From: Arthrobacter sp. Soil764 | GTDB lineage: Bacteria > Actinomycetota > Actinomycetes > Actinomycetales > Micrococcaceae | Assembly (NCBI RefSeq): GCF_001428075.1 | Contig: NZ_LMSI01000021.1 | Span: 1,236-65,235, forward strand | Length of the DNA stretch: 64,000 bases | Reading direction: 5' to 3' | Shown here: piece after piece, positions 7,826-15,811 of the stretch | Position numbering within the stretch: position 1 is the stretch's first letter | Layout of the letters: each line of letters opens with the position of its first letter | Notes under the pieces: generated by a model | What the model saw: only the letters and a program-made list of their open reading frames with translations | The model's database searches: none | What the model was told of the DNA's origin: nothing | Made by a program: the position numbers and the translations under genes

Positions 7826-9316
7826 ATGGCGGGGAACTTTTACGGCGGCGATGTGGCGCAGCTGCGGCAACTGGCCAAGGACCTTACCGCCGGCGCCAAC
7901 CGCCTCAACGCTTTGGGGCAGCAGCTCAGCAGCAGCGTAGGTTCCGGTCTCTGGAAAGGGCGCGACGGCGACAGGTTCCGCAGCGAATGGACGTCGTCGC
8001 ACGCAAAGCTGCTGAGGTCCGCAACGGCAGGGCTGGAGTCGGCCGCGAAGGCAGTCCTGGCCAACGCGGACGAACAGGAGAAGGCAAGCACCACCGGGTC
8101 AGGCGGCGGCGGTGGTGGTGGTTCCGGAGCAGGCGGGCCTGGCGGCAGCGGTACCGCCCAGGAAGTGACAGACACACTGAACGGCATGACCCCCGCCGAG
8201 CGGCGCGCCTACCTGCAGAGCGACGAATTCCGCCGGTGGGCCGAGGGGAACCCCGACGCTGCCAAATCTGCCGTGGATGCCGCCGCGGACTCAGGCCTGA
8301 TCAGCAAGAACTCCAAGGGTTACCAGGACTTCCTCAATGACTACTGGAACCGGCAGGCGATGCTGGAGATGGGCATCGATCCTGCCGACTGGGACACGTC
8401 AAAGGGTACGGAATACAACTGGGAGACCATCGCCAAGGTCTACGACTTCTACGGCCAGGCCTACCTTGCCAATCCAGACCTGCAGTGGGCAGGGATGGCC
8501 AACATGATCGGCCCATCCTTCGCCGGCGGTTTCCGGGACATGGCCATGCTGCGGGACCTGGCCCAGCAGATCACCGACAACCCGGCCTCCGACATTCCCC
8601 TTCCCGTCCTGGACCAGCTGGAAGAGCTAGCAGGGATGACGGATGGTGAAATCCGGTTCTACGAGACCAGCATGCTGGACATGAACAAGGAAATTTTCCT
8701 GGACCAGGCCCGCCAGCACCAGGCGTACCTGAACGGCGGCCTCGACGAGATCAACCGCCTTCGCGACTCCGGCGCCATCGACCACGCCACGGCCAACGCC
8801 TGGGCGCAGATCGATTCGGGAGACCCCGGCCAGGTCCGGGAAGGCAACACAGCACTCCTGTACCGCGAGCAAAACGAAATCATCGCCGACGACTACGACA
8901 CCATGCGCAGCCACCCCGGCGGCGAAGCGGTGACCTACATGGTGACGCTCGCCGGCGAACCCTCCATCCCCGGCGCCAGGAGCTACCCCGAGGTGTTCCC
9001 GTACAGCTTCAGCGTGGAAAGCCCCGGCCCGGAGAACATCCCCTTCACCAGCTGGGACAACCCGGCACAGTTCCGCACGGACTTCACCACCGGCTTCCCG
9101 GACGGCAACATCGCCGACGCCGACCAGCGCTGGAACCTCATCAGGCAGGACACGCTCCCCGCTTACCAGCACCTCCTGGCCACGGACCCGGACCGGGCCG
9201 CGCAGATCATCGGCTCCGACTTCGACGGCCGCGTGGACCAGTACCGCCCCACCAATAACATTCCGGGCATCATGGACCGGTTCCTTGACGGGTTTGACGC
9301 GGAGGTCCACCAGTGA
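7826..9316 (+). CDS. WXG100-domain fusion protein, likely type VII secretion substrate
   Basis: A 496-residue protein. Residues 1-88 form a WXG100 helical hairpin with the hallmark Trp43-x-Gly45 (LWKGRDGDRFRSEW). A glycine-rich linker (91-109) leads to a ~385-residue domain. That domain contains NWETIAKVYDFYGQAYLANP, DLQWAGMANMIG and GGFRDMAML, and near the C-terminus a second Trp-rich block; the pattern (N..I..VY.FY...NP.LQWA..A.M) faintly resembles the DUF2515 family, which is only a suggestion. No nuclease or other toxin motif was recognised. GGGGGAC precedes the ATG at 7826; the frame runs upstream but not with WXG-like sequence. The stop overlaps the start of the next lipoprotein gene (GTGA). 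WXG100 fusions of this size are typical ESX/T7SS substrates or surface proteins. Confidence 0.75.
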   Translation: MAGNFYGGDVAQLRQLAKDLTAGANRLNALGQQLSSSVGSGLWKGRDGDRFRSEWTSSHAKLLRSATAGLESAAKAVLANADEQEKASTTGSGGGGGGGSGAGGPGGSGTAQEVTDTLNGMTPAERRAYLQSDEFRRWAEGNPDAAKSAVDAAADSGLISKNSKGYQDFLNDYWNRQAMLEMGIDPADWDTSKGTEYNWETIAKVYDFYGQAYLANPDLQWAGMANMIGPSFAGGFRDMAMLRDLAQQITDNPASDIPLPVLDQLEELAGMTDGEIRFYETSMLDMNKEIFLDQARQHQAYLNGGLDEINRLRDSGAIDHATANAWAQIDSGDPGQVREGNTALLYREQNEIIADDYDTMRSHPGGEAVTYMVTLAGEPSIPGARSYPEVFPYSFSVESPGPENIPFTSWDNPAQFRTDFTTGFPDGNIADADQRWNLIRQDTLPAYQHLLATDPDRAAQIIGSDFDGRVDQYRPTNNIPGIMDRFLDGFDAEVHQ

Positions 9317-9975
9317 GTGCGCCACGCCGGGCCGCCGCACCCCGCGGAAGTGCCGCCGTCGTCATTGCCCTCCTCTCAACCCTTGTCCTGACCGGCTGCC
9401 AAGCCGCCACTCCGGCCCCCGCCGATCCGACCGCCGCCACATCACCTTCTGCAGGGAGCACCATGAAGACCTCCTCCTTCTCCACCCTTGACGCCGCCGG
9501 CGTGGAAAACATCCGCACCACCAGGACTGCCCGGCTGGATATGAGCTCGGGGCGCCTGGAGAAGGACGCCGTCCGCGTCACCGAGGACAGTTACGGGCCC
9601 GAGATCAATACCCGGGACTCGGGCAGGATCAGCCTCAGTATCCTGGCACCCAACGGCGAAATCACCGCCGAAACAGACCGGATCCGTTTCAACACCACTG
9701 ACACCCGCACGGACTTCAGCGAGGTCACCTACTTCCTCACCGCAGGCTCGGCGGAAGAGTTCTTTGAGCTGATCAGGGACGGCGTGCAGCGGTACGGGAT
9801 ATCCGCGGAATCGGCTGAAGAGTGGATCAGCAGCACGCAGGCGGACCCAGCCTCCAGGAGCGATTTCTCCATCACGCCCGGAACAGACACGGGACTGACG
9901 GTGAACTATGACCTTCGCTATGACGGCAGCAAGGACACGCAGGTGATCATCGTCCACATCCTGCCCGCAGCCTGA
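9313..9975 (+). CDS. Lipoprotein paired with WXG100 fusion protein
   Basis: A 220-residue predicted lipoprotein. The N-terminus has Arg residues, a hydrophobic stretch (AAVVIALLSTLVL) and a lipobox TGC, followed by an Ala/Pro/Thr-rich linker to about residue 45. The remaining ~170 residues are a soluble domain with alternating beta-strand character (RISLSILAPNGEITAETDRI, FSITPGTDTGLTVNYDLRY). No family was recognised. The GTG start overlaps the WXG100 gene's TGA by 4 nt, so the two proteins are probably made together; a surface partner, chaperone or immunity role is conceivable but unproven. Confidence 0.7.
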   Translation: MSAPRRAAAPRGSAAVVIALLSTLVLTGCQAATPAPADPTAATSPSAGSTMKTSSFSTLDAAGVENIRTTRTARLDMSSGRLEKDAVRVTEDSYGPEINTRDSGRISLSILAPNGEITAETDRIRFNTTDTRTDFSEVTYFLTAGSAEEFFELIRDGVQRYGISAESAEEWISSTQADPASRSDFSITPGTDTGLTVNYDLRYDGSKDTQVIIVHILPAA

Positions 9976-9992
9976 CCCGCCGGACCCTGCTC

Positions 9993-10448
9993 CTAGACCG
10001 GCGGACCCGCGTTGGACTTCAGGTTCTTCATCACCAGCGTGGATGTCAGCCGCTCCACGCCGGGCAGGGACGTCAGTTCGGTGTCATAGAAGCGCTGGTA
10101 GGCGGGCAGGTCCGCGGCGATCACCTTCAGCAGGTAGTCCGGTGAACCAAACAGCCGCTGCGCCTCCACGATGTTCGGGTTGTCCGCCACCCGGTTCTCG
10201 AAAATCTCCATGGTGGGCCGGTCCACCTGGCGAAGCGTAACGAACACGATTGCCTCGAACCCCAGGCCCACTGCGGCAGGGTCGACGTCAGCCTTGTACC
10301 CGCGGATCACCCCGGACTGCTCCAGGTCCCGCAGCCGCCGGTGGCACGGCGCCACCGTCAGGCCCACCTTCGCAGCCAGCGCGGTGGCAGTCATGCGGCC
10401 ATCCTCCTGAAGGTGCCGCAAAATATTCCTGTCAATTTGATCAAGCAT
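9993..10448 (-). CDS. Lrp/AsnC-family regulator divergent from LysE exporter
   Basis: A 151-residue Lrp/AsnC protein. It starts MLDQIDRNILRHLQEDGRMT with the helix-turn-helix ATALAAKVGLTVAPCHRRLRDLE, and the RAM domain carries GSPDYLLKVIAADLPAYQRF. The much longer open frame upstream is antisense to the transporter and is ignored; the ATG at 10448 gives normal length. It is divergent from a LysE-family exporter with a 108-bp shared promoter region, the classic arrangement in which an Lrp-type protein switches on amino-acid efflux when the amino acid is abundant (inference from family knowledge). Confidence 0.88.
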   Translation of the reverse strand: MLDQIDRNILRHLQEDGRMTATALAAKVGLTVAPCHRRLRDLEQSGVIRGYKADVDPAAVGLGFEAIVFVTLRQVDRPTMEIFENRVADNPNIVEAQRLFGSPDYLLKVIAADLPAYQRFYDTELTSLPGVERLTSTLVMKNLKSNAGPPV

Positions 10449-10556
10449 GCAATAAACATACTGCCCACGCCGCGGGGCGGGCGAAAACCGGACAGCACTT
10501 TTGGCGGAATTCTCCCTATGGTTGCTCCTGAGAGCCCGTCGACAGGAGAAACCCGC

Positions 10557-11198
10557 ATGAATCCGCAGCTGTTCCTGGCCTTCCTGGTGGTGGCCGCAGC
10601 CCTGGCCTGCACGCCGGGAGTGGACTGGGCCTACACCATCGCGGCGGGCCTGCGGCAGCGCAGCTTCGTCCCGGCCGTTGCCGGGCTCTGCGGCGGTTAT
10701 GTCCTGCATACCGTCCTGCTGGTGGCCGGGTTGGCCGCCGTGCTGATAGGCATGCCGGGCGTCCTGGGCTGGATTACCCTGGCCGGCGCAGGTTACCTGC
10801 TGTGGCTCGGGGTGGGAACCCTCCGTTCCTGGCGCAACGCCAGCTTCAGCGCGGACGGCGGCGCCGCCGGAACCCAGCTGCGCACCTTCCTGCAGGGGAT
10901 GGGCACCAGCGGGATCAACCCCAAAGGCCTGCTCTTCTACATTGCCCTCATCCCGCAGTTCGTCAGCTCCGAGGCCGCCCTGCCCGTGCCGGTGCAGTCC
11001 GGGCTGCTGGGCCTGACATTCGTGGCGCTGGCGGGCCTGGTCTACACGGCGGTGGCCCTGCTCTCGCGCACGCTGCTGCAGAGCAGGCCGGGGGCCGCGC
11101 GGGCAGTAACCCTTGCCAGCGGCATCATCATGGTGGCACTGGGGGCCGTGCTGCTGGGCGAGCAACTGCTGCCGTTCGCAGCCAGCCACATCCAGTAG
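10557..11198 (+). CDS. LysE/RhtB-family amino-acid exporter
   Basis: A 213-residue inner-membrane exporter with about six hydrophobic segments. The N-terminal block LACTPGVDWAYTIAAGLRQR is the LysE-family signature (TPGPD-like loop followed by a short helix), and GTSGINPKGLLFYIALIPQF is the second conserved block. The start is placed at the ATG 10557, after a strong ACAGGAG; earlier in-frame codons overlap the lrp promoter. The substrate is probably an amino acid but cannot be named. The divergent Lrp gene is the likely regulator. Confidence 0.88.
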   Translation: MNPQLFLAFLVVAAALACTPGVDWAYTIAAGLRQRSFVPAVAGLCGGYVLHTVLLVAGLAAVLIGMPGVLGWITLAGAGYLLWLGVGTLRSWRNASFSADGGAAGTQLRTFLQGMGTSGINPKGLLFYIALIPQFVSSEAALPVPVQSGLLGLTFVALAGLVYTAVALLSRTLLQSRPGAARAVTLASGIIMVALGAVLLGEQLLPFAASHIQ

Positions 11199-11210
11199 CC
11201 GGCCGGGTTC

Positions 11211-12188
11211 CTAGTCCCCGCCCAGTTCCTTCCAGTCCTGCTCCCAGATCCGCCGCATTTCTTCGTCCTTGCGGATGGGCACCGGCGCCTCGAGCTCGCG
11301 CTGCGGTTCCGGGTCCCCGCGCCGTTTTCCCCAGTCGCGGGGGTTCAGCGTCCGCCGGCCCGATTCCAGCACGAGCAACGCCCGGTCCGTCAGGGCGTCA
11401 TTGCGGAGCACCAGGTGTGTCTTCCGGCGCCGCAGGACTTCGGCGATCGCCTGGTGCGCAGCATCGAGGCGGCCCTCCCGCCGCAGGGCACGGGCGCGGA
11501 CCAGCAGCAGGGCGGCGGAGAGGTCGTCCGCGTTCAGCAGCCCCTCCGTCCAGTCGATGACGGTGCGGCTTCGTCCCAAGGTGAGGGCCAGGGAGCAGCG
11601 GGCCAGGGCCATGGGGAGCGACGGCGGCAGCCCGGTCAGTGCGTCGAGCGCGGCTTCGGCGCGGCCGGTCTCACGCAGGGAATGGGACAGGGCAAGGAAC
11701 ACGGATTCTTCGCTGAACAGCACCGGGATCTCCACCCGTTCGGCCAGTTCAATCCGGGTGACGATCCGGGTGAGGTAGGTCGACGAGTAGCGGTTGGCTT
11801 CATCGTCATTCCTGGTGGTGAGCCCACGTTGCAGGAGCTCGGAAGCACGCAGGTAGCCGCCGTGCTTGTACGCCAGGAGCCCGCCCATGAGGTAGCAGAG
11901 GCCGGCCCATCCGGGATAGGCCCGTGCCAAGGTAATCAGGCGCTCCGGTTCGCGGCTGGTGAAGACGGCTTCGTGGACCACCTTGGCGGGCTTGGGCAGC
12001 AGCCGCTTGAGCCGCGGCACCTCGCCGTCAATGGACAGCAGGGCAGGGTTGCGGCCGCCCAGGACGCCGGTCAGCAGGCCCCCCACTCCCCCGGCCAGGT
12101 CGTGGACAGGGGTGCGCAGCTGTGCCTGCCCAAAAGGGGTGAGGTCGCGGCTGTCCCAGTAGATTGGTGCGGTGTCCCCGGCGCTCAT
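11211..12188 (-). CDS. Conserved hypothetical, TPR-like helical protein
   Basis: A 325-residue soluble protein without signal peptide. Residues ~70-270 consist of amphipathic helices with Ala/Leu/Gly spacing that looks like degenerate tetratricopeptide repeats (PGWAGLCYLMGGLLAYKHGG, SLRETGRAEAALDALTGLPP, EGRLDAAHQAIAEVLRRRKT). The C-terminus is charged and basic-acidic (KDEEMRRIWEQDWKELGGD). It faces away from the small gene at 12330 and converges with the exporter gene, 12 bp apart. No enzymatic motif was recognised; a scaffolding or protein-binding role is a guess from the fold. Confidence 0.6.
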   Translation of the reverse strand: MSAGDTAPIYWDSRDLTPFGQAQLRTPVHDLAGGVGGLLTGVLGGRNPALLSIDGEVPRLKRLLPKPAKVVHEAVFTSREPERLITLARAYPGWAGLCYLMGGLLAYKHGGYLRASELLQRGLTTRNDDEANRYSSTYLTRIVTRIELAERVEIPVLFSEESVFLALSHSLRETGRAEAALDALTGLPPSLPMALARCSLALTLGRSRTVIDWTEGLLNADDLSAALLLVRARALRREGRLDAAHQAIAEVLRRRKTHLVLRNDALTDRALLVLESGRRTLNPRDWGKRRGDPEPQRELEAPVPIRKDEEMRRIWEQDWKELGGD

Positions 12189-12329
12189 CTTTCAATGCTA
12201 ACTGCGAGTCCAGGGCCCCGGACCTCTGCGTACACCAACCCGCAATCGCGCCAGGGCCTTGTCCCCGACCCCTTTTTCGGGAAGGGTAGCAAGCACCCTT
12301 AGTAAGCAAATTACAGCAAGGAGAAACCC

Positions 12330-12560
12330 ATGCAGATCGACAAGAATCAGATCCTCGAACTCCTTCGGTCGCAGGGAGACCAGGCCAAAGCCTCGCAGGC
12401 GGAATCGGAACTGCCTGACCAGGTGGACACGGAACAGCACGCAGGCCTGCTGTCCAAACTCGGCATCGATCCCGCCGAACTGCTGTCCAGGCTTCCCGGT
12501 GGACTCGGGGATAAACTCCCGGGCGGACTGGGCGATAAACTCGGCGGGCTGGGGCTCTGA
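12330..12560 (+). CDS. Small protein with GGLGDKL repeats
   Basis: A 76-residue acidic protein preceded by AAGGAGAAA, a near-ideal ribosome-binding site. Residues 1-50 are helical (MQIDKNQILELLRSQGDQAK, then LPDQVDTEQHAGLLSKLGID). The C-terminus is a short tandem repeat, GGLGDKL-PGGLGDKL-GGLGL, flexible and Gly/Leu-rich. It resembles small actinobacterial proteins of unknown function I have seen in this genus, but no role can be assigned. A neighbouring gene 5 bp downstream converges. Confidence 0.7.
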   Translation: MQIDKNQILELLRSQGDQAKASQAESELPDQVDTEQHAGLLSKLGIDPAELLSRLPGGLGDKLPGGLGDKLGGLGL

Positions 12561-12564
12561 GGCC

Positions 12565-12939
12565 TCAGCTCCCCGCCATGAACCATTCGGTAAAGGAGCT
12601 GGCGCGGCCGGATCCGTCGAACGTAATGACCCACAGGTTGTCATAGGTGGGGCGGCCACCCGAGTAGGTGGTGGCGCCCTGGACAAAGGCGGTGCGCCCA
12701 TCGCAGCCCAGCAGTTCCCAGGTGAACGTCCAGTCCGCGGGCTCGTCACGTGCCGCAAGCCAGCCCTGGACGATCCCGTCCTGGCCCCGCCAGGGTTCGG
12801 GATCATGGGGACGCGTCTCGTAGAGCGCATCCGGGGTGAAGAGGGCGCGGATGTCCTCCGGGGCGTTGCTGGTCCAGGCAGCCTGGTATTTTTCCATCCA
12901 GGAGCTGATGAAGTCTCTGGCTGAGGCCGGTTGGGTCAT
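12565..12939 (-). CDS. SnoaL/NTF2-like protein
   Basis: A 124-residue single-domain protein with the cone-shaped NTF2/SnoaL pattern: an N-terminal helix pair (FISSWMEKYQAAWTSNAPED), a strand motif LFTPDALYETRPHDPEPWRG, and a beta-sheet ending NLWVITFDGSGRASSFTEWF. Such proteins bind small hydrophobic ligands or act as isomerases or cyclases; the ligand is unknown. The start at MTQPASARDF (12939) is preferred to a longer version beginning at 12963 because the domain starts there. Confidence 0.72.
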   Translation of the reverse strand: MTQPASARDFISSWMEKYQAAWTSNAPEDIRALFTPDALYETRPHDPEPWRGQDGIVQGWLAARDEPADWTFTWELLGCDGRTAFVQGATTYSGGRPTYDNLWVITFDGSGRASSFTEWFMAGS

Positions 12940-12982
12940 GATCCGGTTGTACCCGCGGAACATGCCGCGCGCAACAACGGGT

Positions 12983-13486
12983 TCAGCCGTTGGCGGCGGC
13001 GATCCACACGCCGATCACCCAGGTGCTGGCGGCAAGGCAGGCCAGCCCGAATTCCGCAAGCATTCCCAGCCCGGTGGCCTTCAGGGCAGCCCAGCTTGAC
13101 CTGGCCGCCGTCGAAAAATCCCGCGTCCGGGTGAACTCGCTGACCAGCAGACCGGCCGCGAAGCCGACGAAGAGGCCCACCACCGGGATGATGAACATCC
13201 CCACCACGCCCGCCACAAGGGCCACCACGATGCTGCGGCTGGGAATGGCGTGCTGCTTGAGCTTCCTGCCAGTGAGGACGGCGCCGGCTGTCATGCCCGC
13301 GGCGACAAAGACCATGGCCACCGCGAAGATGACCCACCCTGCCGTCCCGGCGCCGCCCCAGATGGCCCAGGCCAGCAGGCTTAGGCCGATGAGGACGCTG
13401 CCGGGCAGGACGGGAATGATGGTGCCGGCCACCCCTACCAGGATTGCCAGGCCGCACAGGATGGTCATTACTGTCTCGGAGCTCAT
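12983..13486 (-). CDS. DUF456 membrane protein
   Basis: A 167-residue integral membrane protein with four to five hydrophobic segments. The pattern VAGTIIPVLPGSVLIGLSLL near the N-terminus and GLFVGFAAGLLVSEF near residue 115 matches the DUF456 family, whose function is not established. It is a single gene between the malic-enzyme terminator and the SnoaL-like gene, on the same strand as both. Confidence 0.75.
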   Translation of the reverse strand: MSSETVMTILCGLAILVGVAGTIIPVLPGSVLIGLSLLAWAIWGGAGTAGWVIFAVAMVFVAAGMTAGAVLTGRKLKQHAIPSRSIVVALVAGVVGMFIIPVVGLFVGFAAGLLVSEFTRTRDFSTAARSSWAALKATGLGMLAEFGLACLAASTWVIGVWIAAANG

Positions 13487-13518
13487 GGACCCCAGTCTAT
13501 GGGCCGGTCCTTAATGCC

Positions 13519-13559
13519 CGACGGCGGTGCCTCCTTTGGGGAAGGAGGCACCGCCGTCG
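13519..13559 (-). terminator. Terminator of malic-enzyme gene
   Basis: A perfect 18-bp stem (13519-13536 with 13542-13559, arm CGACGGCGGTGCCTCCTT) closes on a 5-nt loop. It lies 19 bp after the malic-enzyme stop. No clear U-tract follows. Confidence 0.75.
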
Positions 13560-13578
13560 TGGTTTCTGCCGGAAGGCG

Positions 13579-14778
13579 CTACTCCGCCTCGACTGCCGCG
13601 GCGACGGCGGCGGTGACCGCGGGTGCCACCCGCGGGTCCAGCGGGCTGGGGACGATGTAGTCGGCGGAGAGGTCTTCGGCGGCGAGCCCGGCGATGGCGC
13701 GCGCTGCCGCGAGCTTCATGGCCGGCGTGATCCGGCGGGCGCCGGCGTCGAGGGCACCGCGGAAGATGCCGGGGAACGCCAGGACGTTGTTGATCTGGTT
13801 GGGGAAGTCGCTGCGGCCGGTGGCCACCACGGCGGCGTACTTGACGGCCACCTCGGGCAGGACTTCGGGGTCCGGGTTGGACAGGGCGAACACGATGGCG
13901 TCCTGGTTCATCGAGGCCAGGTGTGCCTCATCGAGCTTGGAGGAGGAGACGCCGATAAAGACGTCAGCGCCTGCCAGGGCCTCGGCCGGCCCGCCGGTGA
14001 CACCGCGGGGGTTGCTGCGGCCGGCAATGTCGGCCTTCTTGCTCGCCGGGTCCGCGGCAAGGTCCTTGCGGCTGCTGTTGATGACGCCGCGGGAATCGAG
14101 CAGGACGACGTCCGTGATCCCGGCTGCGAGCAGGATTTCGGCGACGGCGATCCCCGCCGCACCGGCGCCGGACACCACCACCTTCAGGCCCTCGAGGCCC
14201 CGGCCGGTCACCTTGGCGGCATTGGTCAGCGCGGCAAGGGCCACGACGGCGGTCCCGTGCTGGTCGTCGTGCATGACCGGGCAGTCAAGGGCCTCGATCA
14301 GCTTTTCCTCGAGCTCAAAGCAGCGCGGTGCCGAGATGTCCTCAAGGTTGACGGCGCCGAAGCTGGGGCGCAGGCGGACCAGGGTTTCCACGATTTCGTC
14401 CACGTCCGTGGTGTTGAGGACCAGCGGGATGGAATCAAGGTCGCCGAAGGTCTTGAAGAGGGCGGACTTGCCTTCCATCACGGGAAGCGAGGCGCTGGCA
14501 CCGATGTTGCCCAGGCCCAGAACGGCAGTGCCGTCGCTGACCACCACTACCAGGCGTTCGGCCCAGGTCAGGGTGCGGGCCAGTTCGGGCTTCGCGTGGA
14601 TGGCCCGGCTGACCTCGGCCACTCCGGGGGTGTACGCAATGGACAGGTCCCGCTTATTGGAGAGCGGAACAGTGCTGGTGACGGACAGCTTTCCGCCCTG
14701 GTGGGCACCGAAGATTTCGTCTTCGGTCAGGGCCGTGGCTGCGGAACTGTCGGTGGCTGTGAATGCGTCAATGGACAC
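13579..14778 (-). CDS. NAD(P)-dependent malic enzyme
   Basis: A 399-residue enzyme converting malate to pyruvate and CO2 with reduction of NAD(P). Family blocks in order: [16 protein letters not shown] (near 45), [45 protein letters not shown], the catalytic/metal segment [11 protein letters not shown], the Rossmann [18 protein letters not shown], and [10 protein letters not shown]. Length equals short bacterial malic enzymes without the phosphotransacetylase tail. The start is the GTG at 14778, with AGGAG 6-7 nt upstream; the longer open frame is not malic-enzyme-like. Three potential regulatory elements lie between it and the upstream TetR gene. Confidence 0.92.
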   Translation of the reverse strand: MSIDAFTATDSSAATALTEDEIFGAHQGGKLSVTSTVPLSNKRDLSIAYTPGVAEVSRAIHAKPELARTLTWAERLVVVVSDGTAVLGLGNIGASASLPVMEGKSALFKTFGDLDSIPLVLNTTDVDEIVETLVRLRPSFGAVNLEDISAPRCFELEEKLIEALDCPVMHDDQHGTAVVALAALTNAAKVTGRGLEGLKVVVSGAGAAGIAVAEILLAAGITDVVLLDSRGVINSSRKDLAADPASKKADIAGRSNPRGVTGGPAEALAGADVFIGVSSSKLDEAHLASMNQDAIVFALSNPDPEVLPEVAVKYAAVVATGRSDFPNQINNVLAFPGIFRGALDAGARRITPAMKLAAARAIAGLAAEDLSADYIVPSPLDPRVAPAVTAAVAAAVEAE

Positions 14779-15010
14779 GTCGTTGTCTCCTGGTGCTCGC
14801 CGTGGGCGCACGGCACATGGGGCTGGAGCCCGGCCGGGCCCAAGCGGGGAAAATAGTGCGGCAGCAAACCCAGGGGTGGCGGGTCCGTAGGAACGCCGGG
14901 GATGTTTCGCCCTGCCGCTCCAGTGCCCCCATGGTAGGCAGCCCGGGCAGGGGGTATTCGCCCTCCTTGACACGGTTCACTCGCGACAAAACGTTTAATC
15001 AGCCGATCTA

Positions 15011-15024
15011 GTGATCCACATCAC
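15011..15024. promoter_or_regulatory. CRP/GlxR-like site upstream of malic enzyme
   Basis: GTGATCCACATCAC is a GTGA-N6-TCAC dyad, matching the core of the CRP/GlxR consensus used by actinobacterial cAMP receptors. It is about 235 bp upstream of the malic-enzyme start and 40 bp after the TetR stop. Confidence 0.4.
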
Positions 15025-15051
15025 GGCATTATGGCGTATTTAATATCGTTT

Positions 15052-15063
15052 TGGTCTAGACCA
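15052..15063. promoter_or_regulatory. Perfect 12-bp palindrome TGGTCTAGACCA
   Basis: TGGTCTAGACCA is perfectly self-complementary and ends 1 bp before the TetR stop codon. It could be an operator for the malic-enzyme promoter or a small transcript-end hairpin. Confidence 0.35.
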
Positions 15064-15064
15064 G

Positions 15065-15673
15065 TTACGCAGACTTGGCCACTGTGAAGCCCGCCTCTGC
15101 CGCAGGGGACAGCCTTCCGCACGCCTTTTTCAGGTCCTCCTCGGCTTCGAAGAGGGACAACCGCCGGTTGCGCACTGACTGGACCAGACCAGTGACTGTC
15201 AGGAGGAGGACCCTCGCCCCCACGGCGTCACCGCAGGCGCCGGCGACGAGCTTCTCACTGAGTGCGTCAATCTCACGCAGGAGTTCCGTGGTGTCCTTTT
15301 CCGGGTGGTACACGCCCCTGCTGAGGCATTGCTCCACAGCGGGTTGCATGACGCGCATGTGGAAGATCTCCATCAGCAGCCCGGACAGTGCACGGCCGCG
15401 GAAGCGTGGGGATGAGCCCCTGGTTCCGGCCTGCAGCTCGTCCAACTGCTGGCGGTACAGCGCAAGCATCAGGTGGGTGGGGGACGGAAAGTAACGGTAG
15501 AGGGTGCCCAGCGGGACGTCTGCTTTTTCTGCCACCTGGGAGAGTTCCACGGCATCCAGTCCCGTACGGGCGAACCCGGCGGCGGTGTCCAGGATTCGGG
15601 TGTAGCGGAGGCGCTGGCGCGGAGCGGAAGGCCGGGCGGCCATGGGCGGATGGTCTGAAAAAGTCTCGGGCAT
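15065..15673 (-). CDS. TetR-family regulator (KstR-like N-terminus)
   Basis: A ~202-residue TetR regulator. Residues 20-65 hold the helix-turn-helix: RYTRILDTAAGFARTGLDAV, then VAEKADVPLGTLYRYFPS, resembling the DNA-binding part of KstR-type regulators of lipid or sterol catabolism. The ligand-binding half has no recognisable signature. ATG at 15673 is chosen because GGA lies 6 nt upstream, whereas an ATG at 15679 has none. It is followed after ~285 bp by the malic-enzyme gene in the same direction, but the gap contains that gene's own promoter signals. Confidence 0.82.
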   Translation of the reverse strand: MPETFSDHPPMAARPSAPRQRLRYTRILDTAAGFARTGLDAVELSQVAEKADVPLGTLYRYFPSPTHLMLALYRQQLDELQAGTRGSSPRFRGRALSGLLMEIFHMRVMQPAVEQCLSRGVYHPEKDTTELLREIDALSEKLVAGACGDAVGARVLLLTVTGLVQSVRNRRLSLFEAEEDLKKACGRLSPAAEAGFTVAKSA

Positions 15674-15811
15674 CAGCATTCCGGGGTTGTGTTTTAGGGA
15701 CTGCGGCCAGGAGCGCCCCCACTTCCGTACCGCCCTGCAGCCCTGTTCAACTATACGGCACAGCAGTGTGCCCTAATTAGTCAGCGACCTTAGTTTTGGG
15801 GTGCTGGCCGG

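Noticed and set aside
9313..9975. Toxin-immunity pair call for the WXG100/lipoprotein genes
   Set aside because: No toxin catalytic motif was recognised in the WXG100 protein, so immunity is only listed as a possibility.
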